DNA of 64,000 nucleotides. It comes from BM003 sp963699835. Lineage in GTDB: Bacteria; Pseudomonadota; Gammaproteobacteria; Steroidobacterales; BM003. A program made the translations under genes and the position numbers. The stretch is from the NCBI GenBank assembly GCA_963699835.1, contig CAVOVJ010000009.1:186001-250000 (forward strand), written 5' to 3'. Numbering within the stretch: the stretch's first letter is position 1; the number at the start of each line of letters is the position of its first letter. Below, in pieces: positions 17,531 through 27,157 of the stretch. Below the pieces are notes generated by a model. That model was not told the DNA's origin and ran no database searches. It saw nothing but the letters and a program-made list of their open reading frames with translations.

Positions 17531-18408
17531 GCGTGGAGACGACGCTGCAAGCGCCCAAGGGCGAGTCCACAGTCGGCCTCGACCTTGACGGTCAGCATAT
17601 CGTCGGCCCGGGTTCGACCGAGATTGATCGCGGCGACCGGTACGCCTCTTTGGGCAGCGCCGCGGACAAAGCGAAACCCCGAGAAAACCATCAGGGAGGA
17701 GCCCGCGACCAGCAGAAGATCGGCCTGATTCACCTGGTCCCACGCCCGCTCGACGCGCTCGCGCGGCACGGATTCGCCAAAGAACACGACCGAAGGCTTG
17801 AGAATGCCGGCGCAGATGTCACAGGCCGGGACACTGAATCCGGCATGGCTATCCGGGTCGAGGTCGGCATCGCCGTCGGGAGCTGCCGCGGCCGCCGCGG
17901 GCCGCCAACCGGGATTGTCGGCGTGCAGGCGCGCCTGGAACAGGGTCCGATCGCGACTGTCGCCGCAGCCGAGACATTCCACCTTTTCGAGCCGTCCGTG
18001 CAGGTCGATGACCTGTTTGCTCCCCGCGCGCTGGTGCAGGCCATCGACGTTCTGGGTAACCAGGTGCGCGATCTTGCCGCGGGCTTCGAGATCGGCAAGC
18101 ACATGGTGAGCCCGGTTCGGTTTCGCGCCACGAATTCGTTGCCAGCCGACGAAACTGCGTGCCCAGTAACGCTGACGCGTTGCCGGGTCGCTGACAAAAT
18201 CCTGATACTGAACCGGCTGTGGCCGCTTCCACTGGCCGTCGCCATCGCGATAGTCGGGAATACCGCTGGCCGTGCTGCAACCGGCGCCGCTCAAAACCAC
18301 CGCGTGGCCGGAACCGGCCAGCAAGTCGGCAAGCCGCGCCAGCGCCCTGTCCTTGTCGGCGTGTCCGGTTGTCTGCTCGCCTGTCCGCACGAATTCCTGT
18401 CCTCGCAT
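17527..18408 (-). CDS. Sir2 family NAD-dependent protein deacylase
   Basis: A 293-residue sirtuin. NAD-binding GAGCSTASGIPDYR (residues 41-54), TQNVDGLH (118-125), catalytic His137 in DLHG, and a Cys4 zinc module (C145/C148 and C196/C199) are all present. The zinc loop carries an Ala-rich insert of ~25 residues. It removes acyl groups from lysines using NAD. It sits between a frameshifted argE (20 bp upstream) and a PPTase (4-bp overlap), an operon linking acyl and CoA chemistry. Confidence 0.92.
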   Translation of the reverse strand: MRGQEFVRTGEQTTGHADKDRALARLADLLAGSGHAVVLSGAGCSTASGIPDYRDGDGQWKRPQPVQYQDFVSDPATRQRYWARSFVGWQRIRGAKPNRAHHVLADLEARGKIAHLVTQNVDGLHQRAGSKQVIDLHGRLEKVECLGCGDSRDRTLFQARLHADNPGWRPAAAAAAPDGDADLDPDSHAGFSVPACDICAGILKPSVVFFGESVPRERVERAWDQVNQADLLLVAGSSLMVFSGFRFVRGAAQRGVPVAAINLGRTRADDMLTVKVEADCGLALGRLQRRLHA

Positions 18409-18428
18409 CGGGATCCCGCCCCTTTCGG

Positions 18429-19599
18429 CTAATGCCGTCCGTTTTCGTTATGGCAGAACCGGCCGATCATGGCCTTGAGTATCTGCAGCGTCGGCCGGAT
18501 GCGGTCTATTGCCAGAAACTCATCGGGCTGATGTGCCTGCTCGATGTCACCCGGGCCGAGGATGACGGTCTCCGTACCCAGTTCCTTGAAGTAGGGCCCC
18601 TCGGTACCGAACGCAACCGCGCTGCTACTGGTTCCGGTCAGCGCCTCGGCGGCGCTGACTATGGCGGTATCCACCGCCGTTTCGAGAGCAGGTATGCCGT
18701 CGAACAGCACCCGGAAGTCCAGTTCGAACGCAGTGTCGTTCAATGCATGACGCACTCGCGCCTTGCAGTTCCTCGCGCAACTCCAAGATATCCATGCCCG
18801 GCAGCGGTCTGAGGTCGATATGAAGCTCGCAGTCGCCGCATATGCGATTCGGATTGTCGCCGCCATGGATATACCCGAGATTGAGAGTTGCATAGGGCAC
18901 GGCGAACGCTGCGTTGCTGGCGCGGGCGCGAATTTCGCTGCGCCACGCCATCAGTTCGCCGATAACCGTATGCGCGGCCTCGATCGCGTTGGCGCCGAGA
19001 GCCGGGTCGCTGGAGTGACCGGAATGACCGTGAATCGCGATCGCGTCCATCATGATGCCCTTGTGCATGCGTACCGGCTTGAGCCCGGTGGGCTCACCAA
19101 TGATGGCGTGGTCGCCAAAGGACTTGCCGCGCGTGACCAGCGCCTTCGCCCCGTTCATCGAACTTTCTTCGTCGGCTGTCGCCAGAATGGTCAGCGGGGC
19201 TGTCAGCGTTTTTGCGTCTTCGTCTCTGGCGGCCTCGACAGCGAGAGCCAGGAACGCCTTCATGTCCGCGGTGCCGAGTCCGTAGAGTCGGCCGTCGGCC
19301 TGGGTCAGGCGGAATGGATCATGGCGCCAGAGATGCTCGTCGCAGGGGACCGTGTCCGTGTGCCCGGCGAGCACCAGCCCGCCGCTGCCCGCGCCGATCC
19401 GGGCAAGAAGATTGGCCTTGTCCGGTGCATCGGGTACCGGCAGCACCTCGACCGCGAACCCGAGATCCTCGAGCCAGCCCGCCAGCAGCTCGATGACCGG
19501 GAGGTTCGACATGTCAAGCGCTGGTTGAACGCTGCTGATCGACGCGGTCTCGATCAGTTGCCTCATCATCGTGGTCAGGTCGGGACTCTTGCGTGCCAT
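18429..19599 (-). pseudogene. argE: Acetylornithine deacetylase (ArgE-type M20), frameshifted
   Basis: An M20 metallopeptidase that removes acetyl from N-acetylornithine in arginine synthesis. Metal and catalytic motifs are intact in the first frame: GHTDTVP, GLGTADMKAF, ATADEESSMNG, IIGEPT. After ELREELQ (about base 18775) the frame shifts, and the normal C-terminus (ARVRHALNDTAFELDF, FGTEGPYFKELGTETVILGPG) continues one frame over to 18429. One surplus base near 18770-18775 explains it. The joined protein is about 389 residues, the family length. It is either a recent mutation or a sequencing error. Confidence 0.85.
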
Positions 19600-19626
19600 G
19601 TCGGGTCTGTTCTGCTCAGCGCCGGA

Positions 19627-20586
19627 TCAGTCCGAGCGCCATCCCGGAGTGCTGTCGCTTACGAGCGCCTGGACCCAGGATACCCGGTCCTCGGGCAGTA
19701 ACGCCGGTTCGGCATGGTGCTGCACGTATTCGAGCCGAGGCAGCAAACCGGCGGCATTGGCAATCTGGATGTTGAGGCCCGGCCGCGCGTTCAGTTCGAG
19801 CATCAATGGGCCGAGATGTTCGTCGAGGACCAGATCGACGCCGAGATAACCCAGGCCGGTCATCTCGTAGCAGCGCGCTGCAATCAACAGCATCTGTTGC
19901 CAGTACGGCACGCTTAATCCGCCGATTGCCGCGCCGGTGTCAGGGTGTTCGTCAATGCTGTTGTTGCCGATCACGCCGTGCACCGTCTCGCCGCTTGCGA
20001 TATCGATTCCGGCACCGACCGCCCCCTGGTGCAGATTCGCCTTGCCACCCGAGCGGCGAGTCGGCAGCCGCAGCATCGCCATCACCGGAAAACCGAGGAA
20101 AACAATGATCCGGATATCGGGCACACCGAGGTAGCTCACGGCGTTGAACATCGGGTCGAAATTGACACGATGCTCGACCATGACCCGATCAGGGTGGCCA
20201 CCGAGGCTGTATTGTCCGCCGAGCGTATTCTCGAGATGGTGGGCAAGCTCTGCCCACACCAGGACGGTTCCGCCGCAGGTCCAGAATCGCCGGTCGCGGT
20301 GCGAGTCGATCACCAAGATTCCGTCCCCGCCGCTGCCATGCGAGGGTTTCACGACAAAAGACTGGTGTTGCGCGACCAGGTCATTGAGCGTCGGTATGTC
20401 GCGCGGCGTGTCCAGCGACCCATACAGTTGCGGTACCGGAATACCGTTATCCTGCGCCAGTTTCTTGGTAATCAGCTTGTCGTCGACCAGTGGGTAGAGG
20501 CTGCGTTTATTGTAGCGAGCGATGAAGTCGCCATTGCGCCGGTTGATGCCGAGTACGCCTGCCCTGCCTATCGCGGTGAGCATCAT
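19627..20586 (-). CDS. Alpha-L-glutamate ligase-like ATP-grasp protein (RimK-related)
   Basis: A 319-residue ATP-grasp ligase of the RimK-related group (TIGR02291-like). Motifs: NKRSLYPLVDDKLITK, VVKPSHGSGGDGI (ATP loop), and the metal-binding DLVLDEHLGPLMLELNARPGL. RimK relatives add glutamates to a protein or peptide. It overlaps the 7TM transglutaminase gene by 4 bp; that gene in turn overlaps a protease-like gene by 4 bp, so all three are translationally coupled. Confidence 0.9.
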   Translation of the reverse strand: MMLTAIGRAGVLGINRRNGDFIARYNKRSLYPLVDDKLITKKLAQDNGIPVPQLYGSLDTPRDIPTLNDLVAQHQSFVVKPSHGSGGDGILVIDSHRDRRFWTCGGTVLVWAELAHHLENTLGGQYSLGGHPDRVMVEHRVNFDPMFNAVSYLGVPDIRIIVFLGFPVMAMLRLPTRRSGGKANLHQGAVGAGIDIASGETVHGVIGNNSIDEHPDTGAAIGGLSVPYWQQMLLIAARCYEMTGLGYLGVDLVLDEHLGPLMLELNARPGLNIQIANAAGLLPRLEYVQHHAEPALLPEDRVSWVQALVSDSTPGWRSD

Positions 20587-22112
20587 TTCCTGGTGCCGCC
20601 CAATGCACTAAAGCGCGAAAGTTCGGTTAACCGGTATCCGGTATAACGCCCCGCCAGCAAAAAACCCGCGAGCAGTGGCAGCAGCAGCTCAGGAAATACG
20701 AATACCAGGTGCTCCAGCAGATCGATGCCCATGACAACGTACGCCAGCATTGCTACCACCAGCGTGCCCAGCCCGCCCTTGATTGCTTCGATCGGGCCAC
20801 GCTCATCCCATACGATCGACATCCTCTCGATCACCATCGTCAGGATCACCATCGGGAACAGCGCGACGGACAAACCGGTATCGATGCCGAGGCGGTGAAA
20901 AATCAGGCTGAAAAACAGCATCAGCAACACGACGACCGTCAGGATCGCCGCCAGCCGCGGCACCAGCAACAGACGCAACCTCTCGAGATAGAAACGTACC
21001 GCGAGACCGGCTGACACGAGCAGGGCAAACAGCAACACGCCGGATATCAGGCGCGTCTCGCGAAATGCCAGTGCAACCAGCACCGGCAGGAAGGTACCGA
21101 AAGTCATTACGCCGACAAAGTTGCGCATGAAAACAATCACGATAGTGCCAATCGGGATCATCAGCAGGACTTCATAAACGGCCTGGGTCGGGATCGGCAA
21201 CTGGAAAAGCGAATACTGGACCGCGGCGGAGTCGCGCGCGGTAGCCCGTCTTTCCGCCACTGATAACGCGTCCTCGGTGCGCGCGGAAACCGCGATTTCG
21301 AGTTTTTCGCCGATACCGCCGTCGACCTCAAATAACGGCTCACTGTCCCAGCTCCACAGCAACAAATTCGATTCCAGCCCGGAAGCGCCGCTGACGGGAT
21401 CGAAAAACAGCCATTGATTCCCATTGTGAATTGCCAGCCACGGCCGTGGATGGACGGTATGAGGGGAATTGGTGAGTTGTACGACCTGCACGACGCGGGC
21501 CGGAATCCTTGCTCCGGTCAGCAGAGTCACGGCGACTTGCGCGCGCTCGAAATCGTTGCTGGCAAGGGTGTTCAACAACTGCGCGTTGGTATCGCCAGCG
21601 GAGTTGGACAGGCGTTTCAACAATGCGCTGACAAAGGTCGCGACGTCGGCCGACTCGGCTCGCACCGAGTCGAGCAGCGCGGCCAGCGCTTCGTTAAACG
21701 GTGGTTCCAGTTGCTGGGTCTCCGGAAACGGCGGTTGCTCGGGGACCTGGCCGGCCGCGCTGTCCCGATAGACTGTTGCGCGGTAGTAAAGGCTCTGCTC
21801 GCCATTGGCGCGGCGCACCGCCCACATTGCGATTCTCCCGCCTTCCTCGATCTCGGTGGTGAGGCCATAGCCCCGGGAAACGAAGTCTTCTCGCAGGATG
21901 CGAAATCCAGGTGGGTCATGCGGCAGTTTCAATCGCGCCTTGACCGGACCGACCGTATGCCGTTCGAAGGTTAGGTGGGCCTCGATCGACCACAGCGATG
22001 CCGACTTATCCGGCAACAGCGGGTAGCCCAGCACCCGATGCTTGTAGCCGGCCACGGAAAGGCCAAGCACGATCAGCGCAATACTCAGCGCGTACAGATG
22101 GCGGCGATTCAC
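20583..22112 (-). CDS. Inactive transglutaminase fused to seven TM helices
   Basis: 509 residues: one N-terminal TM anchor (about 5-25), a periplasmic transglutaminase-like region (about 60-290) and a block of seven TM helices (about 305-495). The layout matches the 'inactive transglutaminase / 7TM' family that travels with RimK-like ligases. I see no Cys at the usual papain-like position near the AQVAVTLLTGARIPARVV segment, consistent with an inactive enzyme that may bind peptides. It probably serves as a membrane scaffold or transporter for the product of the cassette. Confidence 0.88.
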   Translation of the reverse strand: MNRRHLYALSIALIVLGLSVAGYKHRVLGYPLLPDKSASLWSIEAHLTFERHTVGPVKARLKLPHDPPGFRILREDFVSRGYGLTTEIEEGGRIAMWAVRRANGEQSLYYRATVYRDSAAGQVPEQPPFPETQQLEPPFNEALAALLDSVRAESADVATFVSALLKRLSNSAGDTNAQLLNTLASNDFERAQVAVTLLTGARIPARVVQVVQLTNSPHTVHPRPWLAIHNGNQWLFFDPVSGASGLESNLLLWSWDSEPLFEVDGGIGEKLEIAVSARTEDALSVAERRATARDSAAVQYSLFQLPIPTQAVYEVLLMIPIGTIVIVFMRNFVGVMTFGTFLPVLVALAFRETRLISGVLLFALLVSAGLAVRFYLERLRLLLVPRLAAILTVVVLLMLFFSLIFHRLGIDTGLSVALFPMVILTMVIERMSIVWDERGPIEAIKGGLGTLVVAMLAYVVMGIDLLEHLVFVFPELLLPLLAGFLLAGRYTGYRLTELSRFSALGGTRK

Positions 22113-22636
22113 TGATCCATGTCCTGCAGGTCACAACGCGCCATCATCGTGAAACTCCGCGAGGGATCGATGACGACGTGTCCCTCCATTGCGCTGCGCC
22201 CGAGCAGAAACGGGTAGTTGAAGGCACTACGATCAACAAGGTTTACCTCGATACGTTTTTTTGTCGTACCTACGCAGATCCACATCGTTACGACCGGCCG
22301 GCTCTGGTGATTGCCGCGATGTTCCCGGATGCGTGCAATTCGCGCCAGCGGGCGTTCCAGTTGGACCATTTTCCCGGTTTCCGTGTCGAGTACGTCGAAC
22401 CGCACCATGCGCTTGCCGTCACGGCGAAAACGGTGGATGTTCTCGGCGTGCAGCGAAGATGTATCCGCGCCGGTGTCCAGTTTTGCTTCGAGAATCAGCC
22501 CGGCCCGGGATACCACGACATGCTCCAGCCAGCCGACGATGGTCTTGTCATTGACTTCGGCATCGACGGCATCGGCGGCGCGCACGCTTTGCGAGAAGCA
22601 AAGCAGTGCGGTCAGGATGGTAATTGCGGCTCTCAT
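22109..22636 (-). CDS. Retropepsin-like protease, RimK-associated (PF05618-type)
   Basis: A 175-residue exported protein: signal peptide 1-20 (SQSVRA cleavage), then the aspartic-protease-like motif KLDTGADTSSLHA with Asp54. The family is often annotated 'ATP-dependent zinc protease' (RimB-like), but the visible motif is that of a single-domain aspartic protease. RNHQSRPVV-like and LLGRSAMEG motifs complete the family pattern. It is the first gene of the cassette and overlaps the transglutaminase gene by 4 bp. Confidence 0.87.
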   Translation of the reverse strand: MRAAITILTALLCFSQSVRAADAVDAEVNDKTIVGWLEHVVVSRAGLILEAKLDTGADTSSLHAENIHRFRRDGKRMVRFDVLDTETGKMVQLERPLARIARIREHRGNHQSRPVVTMWICVGTTKKRIEVNLVDRSAFNYPFLLGRSAMEGHVVIDPSRSFTMMARCDLQDMDQ

Positions 22637-22734
22637 GTCTGTTCGTCGGGACCGCGGCTGCGGATCAGCCGCCTCCTCGGCAAGTGTCGGCTACAACCCA
22701 CGATTATAAGTCGGATAGTTGTGGCAGTTCGTAA

Positions 22735-23631
22735 TCAGGTGGAGAAAACGAGGGCCGTCAGCCAGGAAACCGGCACCAGAAGCCCGGCTGCGAGCGCGAG
22801 AATGGTGGCGCCAGCACCCTGTTGCAGCGGATCCAGCGACGCGAGCCGGGCATAAAGATACCCAAACCCGGAGCCAGCCACGAAACCGGTAAGGTGAGCA
22901 ACGATATCGGTGCGTTCGCCGCCGCTGCCGGTGTAGGCGAGCAACAGCGCGCCGCCGACCAGCGGCGCGGTTCGCTTGGCCCAGTCACGGAGATGGCGGC
23001 GTTTTGTCCAGCTAAAGACCGATACGAGGCCGAGGCCGGCGAAGACGGCGGTCGAGGCTCCGATCGAGTTATGCGCCGCCCCTTGGATTATTGCGTTGAT
23101 CGCGTTGCCGGCTGCGCCGGCGACGATGATCGTGGTCCATGCCAGGCCTGGGCCCAGCAACCGAACCGCGAAAAAACCGATGACCGAACCCATCAGCAGA
23201 TTGCCGAACAAGTGCGCGATATCGGCATGAAGGGTGAGGGCCGTGACCGTTCGCCACCATTCTCCATGCAGGACCAGTCCGGCCTGCATACGCCCGGTCT
23301 CCAGCCAGTCGACGTTAAAAGCGGTGTTGGTCTGCAATCCGGCGACGACGAGTAATGTGGCGGCATACCCGATCAGGCCGCTGAGCGCCCCCGGCCGTGG
23401 TGGTATTACGGGCAGGACCTCTGGTGGCGGCGCTGAGGCCTCGAGTTCGTATGAAGCGAGCTCGGCGCGGGCCCGCTCCAGCGCGGACTCAGGCACCGCC
23501 AAGCGGTGGAAGCCATCGCGAAAATCGAGCTGACACTCGATTCCTACGGCACGGAGCACCAGTGCGCGTTCCCTGCAGATGTCGTAGTCGCGGCCATGAA
23601 ATACCGTGATCCAGGCGATGTCTAAGGCCAA
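22735..23631 (-). CDS. Rhomboid family intramembrane serine protease
   Basis: 298 residues. N-terminal ~65 residues are soluble and resemble the short DUF2007-like domain (RERALVLRAVGIECQL). Six TM helices follow, with the rhomboid features HADIAHLFGNLLMG, the catalytic serine in GASTAVFAGLG and the catalytic His in HLTGFVAGSGFG. It cleaves TM substrates within the inner membrane. No ATG fits; the TTG at 23631 is used, overlapping the lipocalin stop by 10 bp, so translation is probably coupled. Confidence 0.88.
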   Translation of the reverse strand: MALDIAWITVFHGRDYDICRERALVLRAVGIECQLDFRDGFHRLAVPESALERARAELASYELEASAPPPEVLPVIPPRPGALSGLIGYAATLLVVAGLQTNTAFNVDWLETGRMQAGLVLHGEWWRTVTALTLHADIAHLFGNLLMGSVIGFFAVRLLGPGLAWTTIIVAGAAGNAINAIIQGAAHNSIGASTAVFAGLGLVSVFSWTKRRHLRDWAKRTAPLVGGALLLAYTGSGGERTDIVAHLTGFVAGSGFGYLYARLASLDPLQQGAGATILALAAGLLVPVSWLTALVFST

Positions 23632-24170
23632 TTTTGCGGTACCAGGCGCACGCGATTCCGGTCATAGCCCATCGCCTCGGCCCGGTCGATCAGGTCCTTC
23701 AGTGTTGCCTCGGGGATCGTTGCTGAGCGTGCCATGATCCAAAGATAGTCGCGTTTGCTTCTGCCTACCATCGTCAGCGTGTAATCGTCGGCGAGGTAGA
23801 CGATCAGGTACTCGGCCTTGAAAGGCCACACGAACTGCATGCGCCACTCGGCGTTGGTTTGGCGGTTGTGGATGAACCCGCGCGGATGATAGCTGCGCGC
23901 CTCGCTGTCCGCCGCGGCGGTGGTAAACGTGTAGGTCGTGTCGATGCTGCCGTCAGCGGCGAGCCGGTACGACTCGACCGCATTATGGGCATCGCGTTCG
24001 AGCCGCGCAGGGATATGCGCGAGCACGTACCAGTCGCCCATGAAGCGCTCGATATCCACGTAATCGACGGTGGCAAGTGTCGGTTTTTTCATACTGGCGC
24101 AGCCGCTCGCAAGGAATACGCAACAGGCTGTCAGAGCCAGCGCGAAGCGTTGGGAAAGAGAATGTTTCAT
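23622..24170 (-). CDS. Outer-membrane lipocalin lipoprotein (Blc-like)
   Basis: A 182-residue lipoprotein: basic start, hydrophobic core and lipobox LASGC (Cys24). The mature part has the bacterial lipocalin signature: YVDIERFMGDWYVLAHIP near the N-terminus, WPFKAEYLIVYLADDY, and YLWIMARS. Blc-like proteins bind lysophospholipids or fatty acids at the outer membrane. I chose the ATG at 24170 because the signal peptide begins there. It is co-transcribed with the rhomboid gene. Confidence 0.92.
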   Translation of the reverse strand: MKHSLSQRFALALTACCVFLASGCASMKKPTLATVDYVDIERFMGDWYVLAHIPARLERDAHNAVESYRLAADGSIDTTYTFTTAAADSEARSYHPRGFIHNRQTNAEWRMQFVWPFKAEYLIVYLADDYTLTMVGRSKRDYLWIMARSATIPEATLKDLIDRAEAMGYDRNRVRLVPQNWP

Positions 24171-24567
24171 GGCGCCGGATTCGTCCGCAACGCGGGCGCG
24201 GATTCGCCGTTGCCGTGGTGGCAACGGTCGAACGGTAGGGCAAAACCGGGCAAACTTCCGGCGCGCGCCGCTTCCAACACCCCGGCGGGACAAGCGTGGA
24301 AATATTTTTTGAGCAGGACGCGGTTCGCCACATCGTTGACGGCATACGCGCCTGGGCTCGGGAAAACCCGTTCGTTACATCGCCTTTGATCGAGGCGCTG
24401 GTGTTGCCTGGCGGCATTAGTGTCGCGCGCGCCTGCGCCGGATGTGCGCAGACGGGTTGCGGACTGGCGCGGCAATATTCCCGTTCTTCGCCTGCGCGAT
24501 TTGCATCTGCGCTCGGTCGGAGAGTTGGTCAAGGCGTTGCGCGAGCTGCAAACGTCAACTCAGTTTT
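24171..24567. other. Intergenic region with unconvincing short frames
   Basis: 397 bases. A plus-strand frame from 24296 and another from 24420 have locally protein-like sequence (IRAWARENPFVTSPLIEALV; DLHLRSVGELVKALRELQ) but in different frames and without a recognised family. A 44-codon minus-strand frame (24417-24551, TTG start) reads as an amphipathic helix. None is strong enough to call. This could be a decayed small gene. Confidence 0.4.
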
Positions 24568-25752
24568 TTACAGCTCGGTCACGATCAGGGGAATGTACAT
24601 CTCCGCCGCGCTGGTTCCGCCGTGGCTGGCAATATGCCAGTAGCGTCGCTCCCCGGGGAGCCAGTCCTTGATGCTGGCATCGTCCTGGGCAAGCAATGTC
24701 ACGTCGCCGATGCGCGACAGCAGTTCCGGATGCGAGGTGCCCGGACCGAACCAGCCTTCCTCCACGAGCTCCCGACTCGGACGCGGCAAAAATTGCTCAC
24801 CCAGCATGTCGCCGGCAGCGCTGACAAAACCCGCGCTGTCCGTTTCCTGCAGATGACAATAGGCAACCCGCCGTTCTCCACAGAGCGGTTGAGCCAGGTG
24901 TCGTTGCAGTTCCGGTAGCCGGCCGAGGTCAATGTGTTTGTCGGGCGATACGTCGATAAGGCCGTGGTCGCCGGTAACGATTAGCGTAGTGTCGCTGCCC
25001 CTTGCCGCCTCGATCAGGTCGGCGCAGGCGCGGTCGATCGCATGAAAATGCGACCGGACCCTGGCGCTGCTGGCGCCGTGTTCGTGGGCCAGGTGATCGA
25101 TGCCGGGCCAGTAGCCATAGATGTACTTTTGCTCCGGTTGGCGAACCAGCCGGGAGAGTTGTTTGAACAGCGCCGGGAAGCCGGTATACGGATGGATTGT
25201 CGCTGCGCCGGAATGACTCGCATTGTACGGGCTGAATGCCAGGTTAGCGGGAATGACGATGTGGCTTTCCGTCTCGAGTCTGTCGAACAACGAAGGGTGA
25301 GCATAGAAGCTTGCCGGGTCGGCGATTTCACCGCTCAGGCTCTTGCGTCCGCGGCGGCGCTGGAACGGCAGCACCGCAATGACATCATCGAGGCTCTGCC
25401 AGTAACTGAACCATCCGGTTAGCGCGTGTTCGCGCGGCGACTGGCCTGTCAGCAGGGTGGTGATGGCTGTCGTTGTCGTGGACGGGAAGACCGAGGTCAT
25501 ACGGCCACGGGTGTGCCTGGCGAGCGTGCTGTCTGCGCCATGGCTGCGAAGAAATTCGTGGCCGAGGCCGTCCAGCAACAACAACACGATGTTGCGGCTC
25601 CGCCCGATATGCTCGCTGTCGAGATCGCGCAATGCCGCATGCGGGCCGTGGCCACCGCGCGCCGCGATCAGGCTGCTGGTCAGATTCAGCAGACTGCCAC
25701 CCTTATAGTCGGGAAGCACCGGTTCGGTGTGGTTTTCGGCGCTCATGGGCAT
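24568..25752 (-). CDS. Alkaline-phosphatase superfamily phosphodiesterase/pyrophosphatase
   Basis: A 394-residue type I phosphodiesterase/nucleotide pyrophosphatase-like protein. The metal/nucleophile region reads LLLLDGLGHEF...SVFPSTTTTAITTLLTG, with the Thr nucleophile in PSTTTT. GYWPGIDHLAHEHG and IVTGDHGLID supply the second metal-ligand set. There is no signal peptide, so it acts in the cytoplasm on an unknown phosphoester. The start is the ATG at 25752 (another at 25746); it diverges from the MgtC-like gene with 51 bp between them. Confidence 0.87.
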   Translation of the reverse strand: MPMSAENHTEPVLPDYKGGSLLNLTSSLIAARGGHGPHAALRDLDSEHIGRSRNIVLLLLDGLGHEFLRSHGADSTLARHTRGRMTSVFPSTTTTAITTLLTGQSPREHALTGWFSYWQSLDDVIAVLPFQRRRGRKSLSGEIADPASFYAHPSLFDRLETESHIVIPANLAFSPYNASHSGAATIHPYTGFPALFKQLSRLVRQPEQKYIYGYWPGIDHLAHEHGASSARVRSHFHAIDRACADLIEAARGSDTTLIVTGDHGLIDVSPDKHIDLGRLPELQRHLAQPLCGERRVAYCHLQETDSAGFVSAAGDMLGEQFLPRPSRELVEEGWFGPGTSHPELLSRIGDVTLLAQDDASIKDWLPGERRYWHIASHGGTSAAEMYIPLIVTEL

Positions 25753-25803
25753 AGTATGATCATCAGGGTGTGAGTCGGTTGTGAGGCTGTCCGGGTAGCG
25801 CCA

Positions 25804-27078
25804 ATGCTGGATCTCGAAACCAAAACCTTGTTGTACCGATTCGCGACGGCTTTGGCCATTGGTTTGCTGATCGGTATCCAGCGTGAGCATTCTGCTTTCA
25901 GCGAGCGCAAACAACAGTTGTTGTTCGCGGGAGTTCGAACGTTCCCGCTGTTTGCGTTGACCGGTTGTGCCGCGGCATGGGTCTCCCAGCTCTCCGGTAG
26001 CGCCGCTGTCCTGGTCGCAGGGTTTGCGTTGATCGGACTCCTGGTCGTAGCCGCCTACGTCGCGCGGGCCGAGCGCGGGGATGTGGGCATGACGACGGAG
26101 GCCGCGGCGCTACTCTCCATGTTCATCGGTGCCTTGTGCTATTACGGCCAGCTTCAGATCGCTGTGGCCCTGGGTATCGCCTGCGCGGTATTGCTGACCG
26201 CCAAGCTCGAGTTGCGGCGGTTTGTCAGCCATATCACCCGCGAAGACGAATTCGCGATGCTCAAGTTTGCGATTATCACGGCAATCGTGCTGCCGGTGCT
26301 GCCGAACGAGCCGCTGGGTCCGCCGCCTCTCGATGTTGTGCGTCCCTACCAGGTATGGCTGATGGTGGTGCTGATTTCCGGCATCGGTTTCTGCGGGTAT
26401 GTGCTGGTGAAGCTGGCGGGGCCGCGCCGCGGCCTCGGTCTTACCGGGGTAATGGGCGGGCTGGTATCGAGTACGGCGGTTACGTTCAGCCTGGCGCAGC
26501 GCAGCCACTCCCGGGTCGAGCTGGCGCCCGCGGTCGGGCTGGCGTTGCTGATTGCATGGAGCATGATGTTTCTGCGCATCCTGTTCGAGGTTGCCGTGGT
26601 CAACCGCTCGCTGCTTGCCGGGCTGTGGTTGCCGATGCTTTCTGCCACTGCCGTAGGCGTCGCGGGTTGTGTGTGGTTGTACCGCCGGGCAGGTCGCGGT
26701 AACACCGACGCGACACAAATTGCGAACCCGTTCGAACTCGGGCCTGCGTTGCGATTCGGGCTGCTTTTTGCATTGATCCTGATTGCCAGCCGCGCCGCCC
26801 AGTTGTGGCTCGGTGAGGCGGGTGTTTATGTGTCGGCACTGGTTGGCGGCACCACCGACGTCGATGCAGTTACCTTGTCGATGGCGCAAATGAGCCGCGG
26901 CGAGACAGGGCTGAGCGACGCAGTGGCCACCCGCGCGATCGTACTTGCGGCAATCGTCAACACGGTGTTCAAGGGCGGCATCGTGATGGCGACCGGCAGC
27001 CGCGCGCTGAGCCGACTGCTGCTCCCGCTTCTGGGATTTTTGATCGCGGCAGCGGGTATTGCCCTGTGGCTGGGGTAA
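25804..27078 (+). CDS. MgtC/SapB-DUF4010 family membrane protein
   Basis: A 424-residue protein with about 12 TM helices. The N-terminal third is MgtC/SapB-like (FATALAIGLLIGIQREHS, GVRTFPLFALTGCAAAW) and the rest is DUF4010 (GLVSSTAVTFSLAQRS, VGGTTDVDAVTLSM). The function is not settled; MgtC relatives are linked to Mg2+ limitation and membrane ATPase control. It lies just upstream of fetAB (79 bp) on the same strand. Confidence 0.9.
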   Translation: MLDLETKTLLYRFATALAIGLLIGIQREHSAFSERKQQLLFAGVRTFPLFALTGCAAAWVSQLSGSAAVLVAGFALIGLLVVAAYVARAERGDVGMTTEAAALLSMFIGALCYYGQLQIAVALGIACAVLLTAKLELRRFVSHITREDEFAMLKFAIITAIVLPVLPNEPLGPPPLDVVRPYQVWLMVVLISGIGFCGYVLVKLAGPRRGLGLTGVMGGLVSSTAVTFSLAQRSHSRVELAPAVGLALLIAWSMMFLRILFEVAVVNRSLLAGLWLPMLSATAVGVAGCVWLYRRAGRGNTDATQIANPFELGPALRFGLLFALILIASRAAQLWLGEAGVYVSALVGGTTDVDAVTLSMAQMSRGETGLSDAVATRAIVLAAIVNTVFKGGIVMATGSRALSRLLLPLLGFLIAAAGIALWLG

Positions 27079-27157
27079 GGAGCGCCCCTGCCCGGGTTTT
27101 GCGCCCAGACTGGAGCAGGCGACGGACGCCGCGGTGTTGGCTCGCCAGGCTCCTGCC

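Noticed and set aside
24296..24643. Possible 115-codon plus-strand gene
   Set aside because: Only the first ~45 residues look protein-like, it overlaps the phosphodiesterase gene and has no recognised family or ribosome site.
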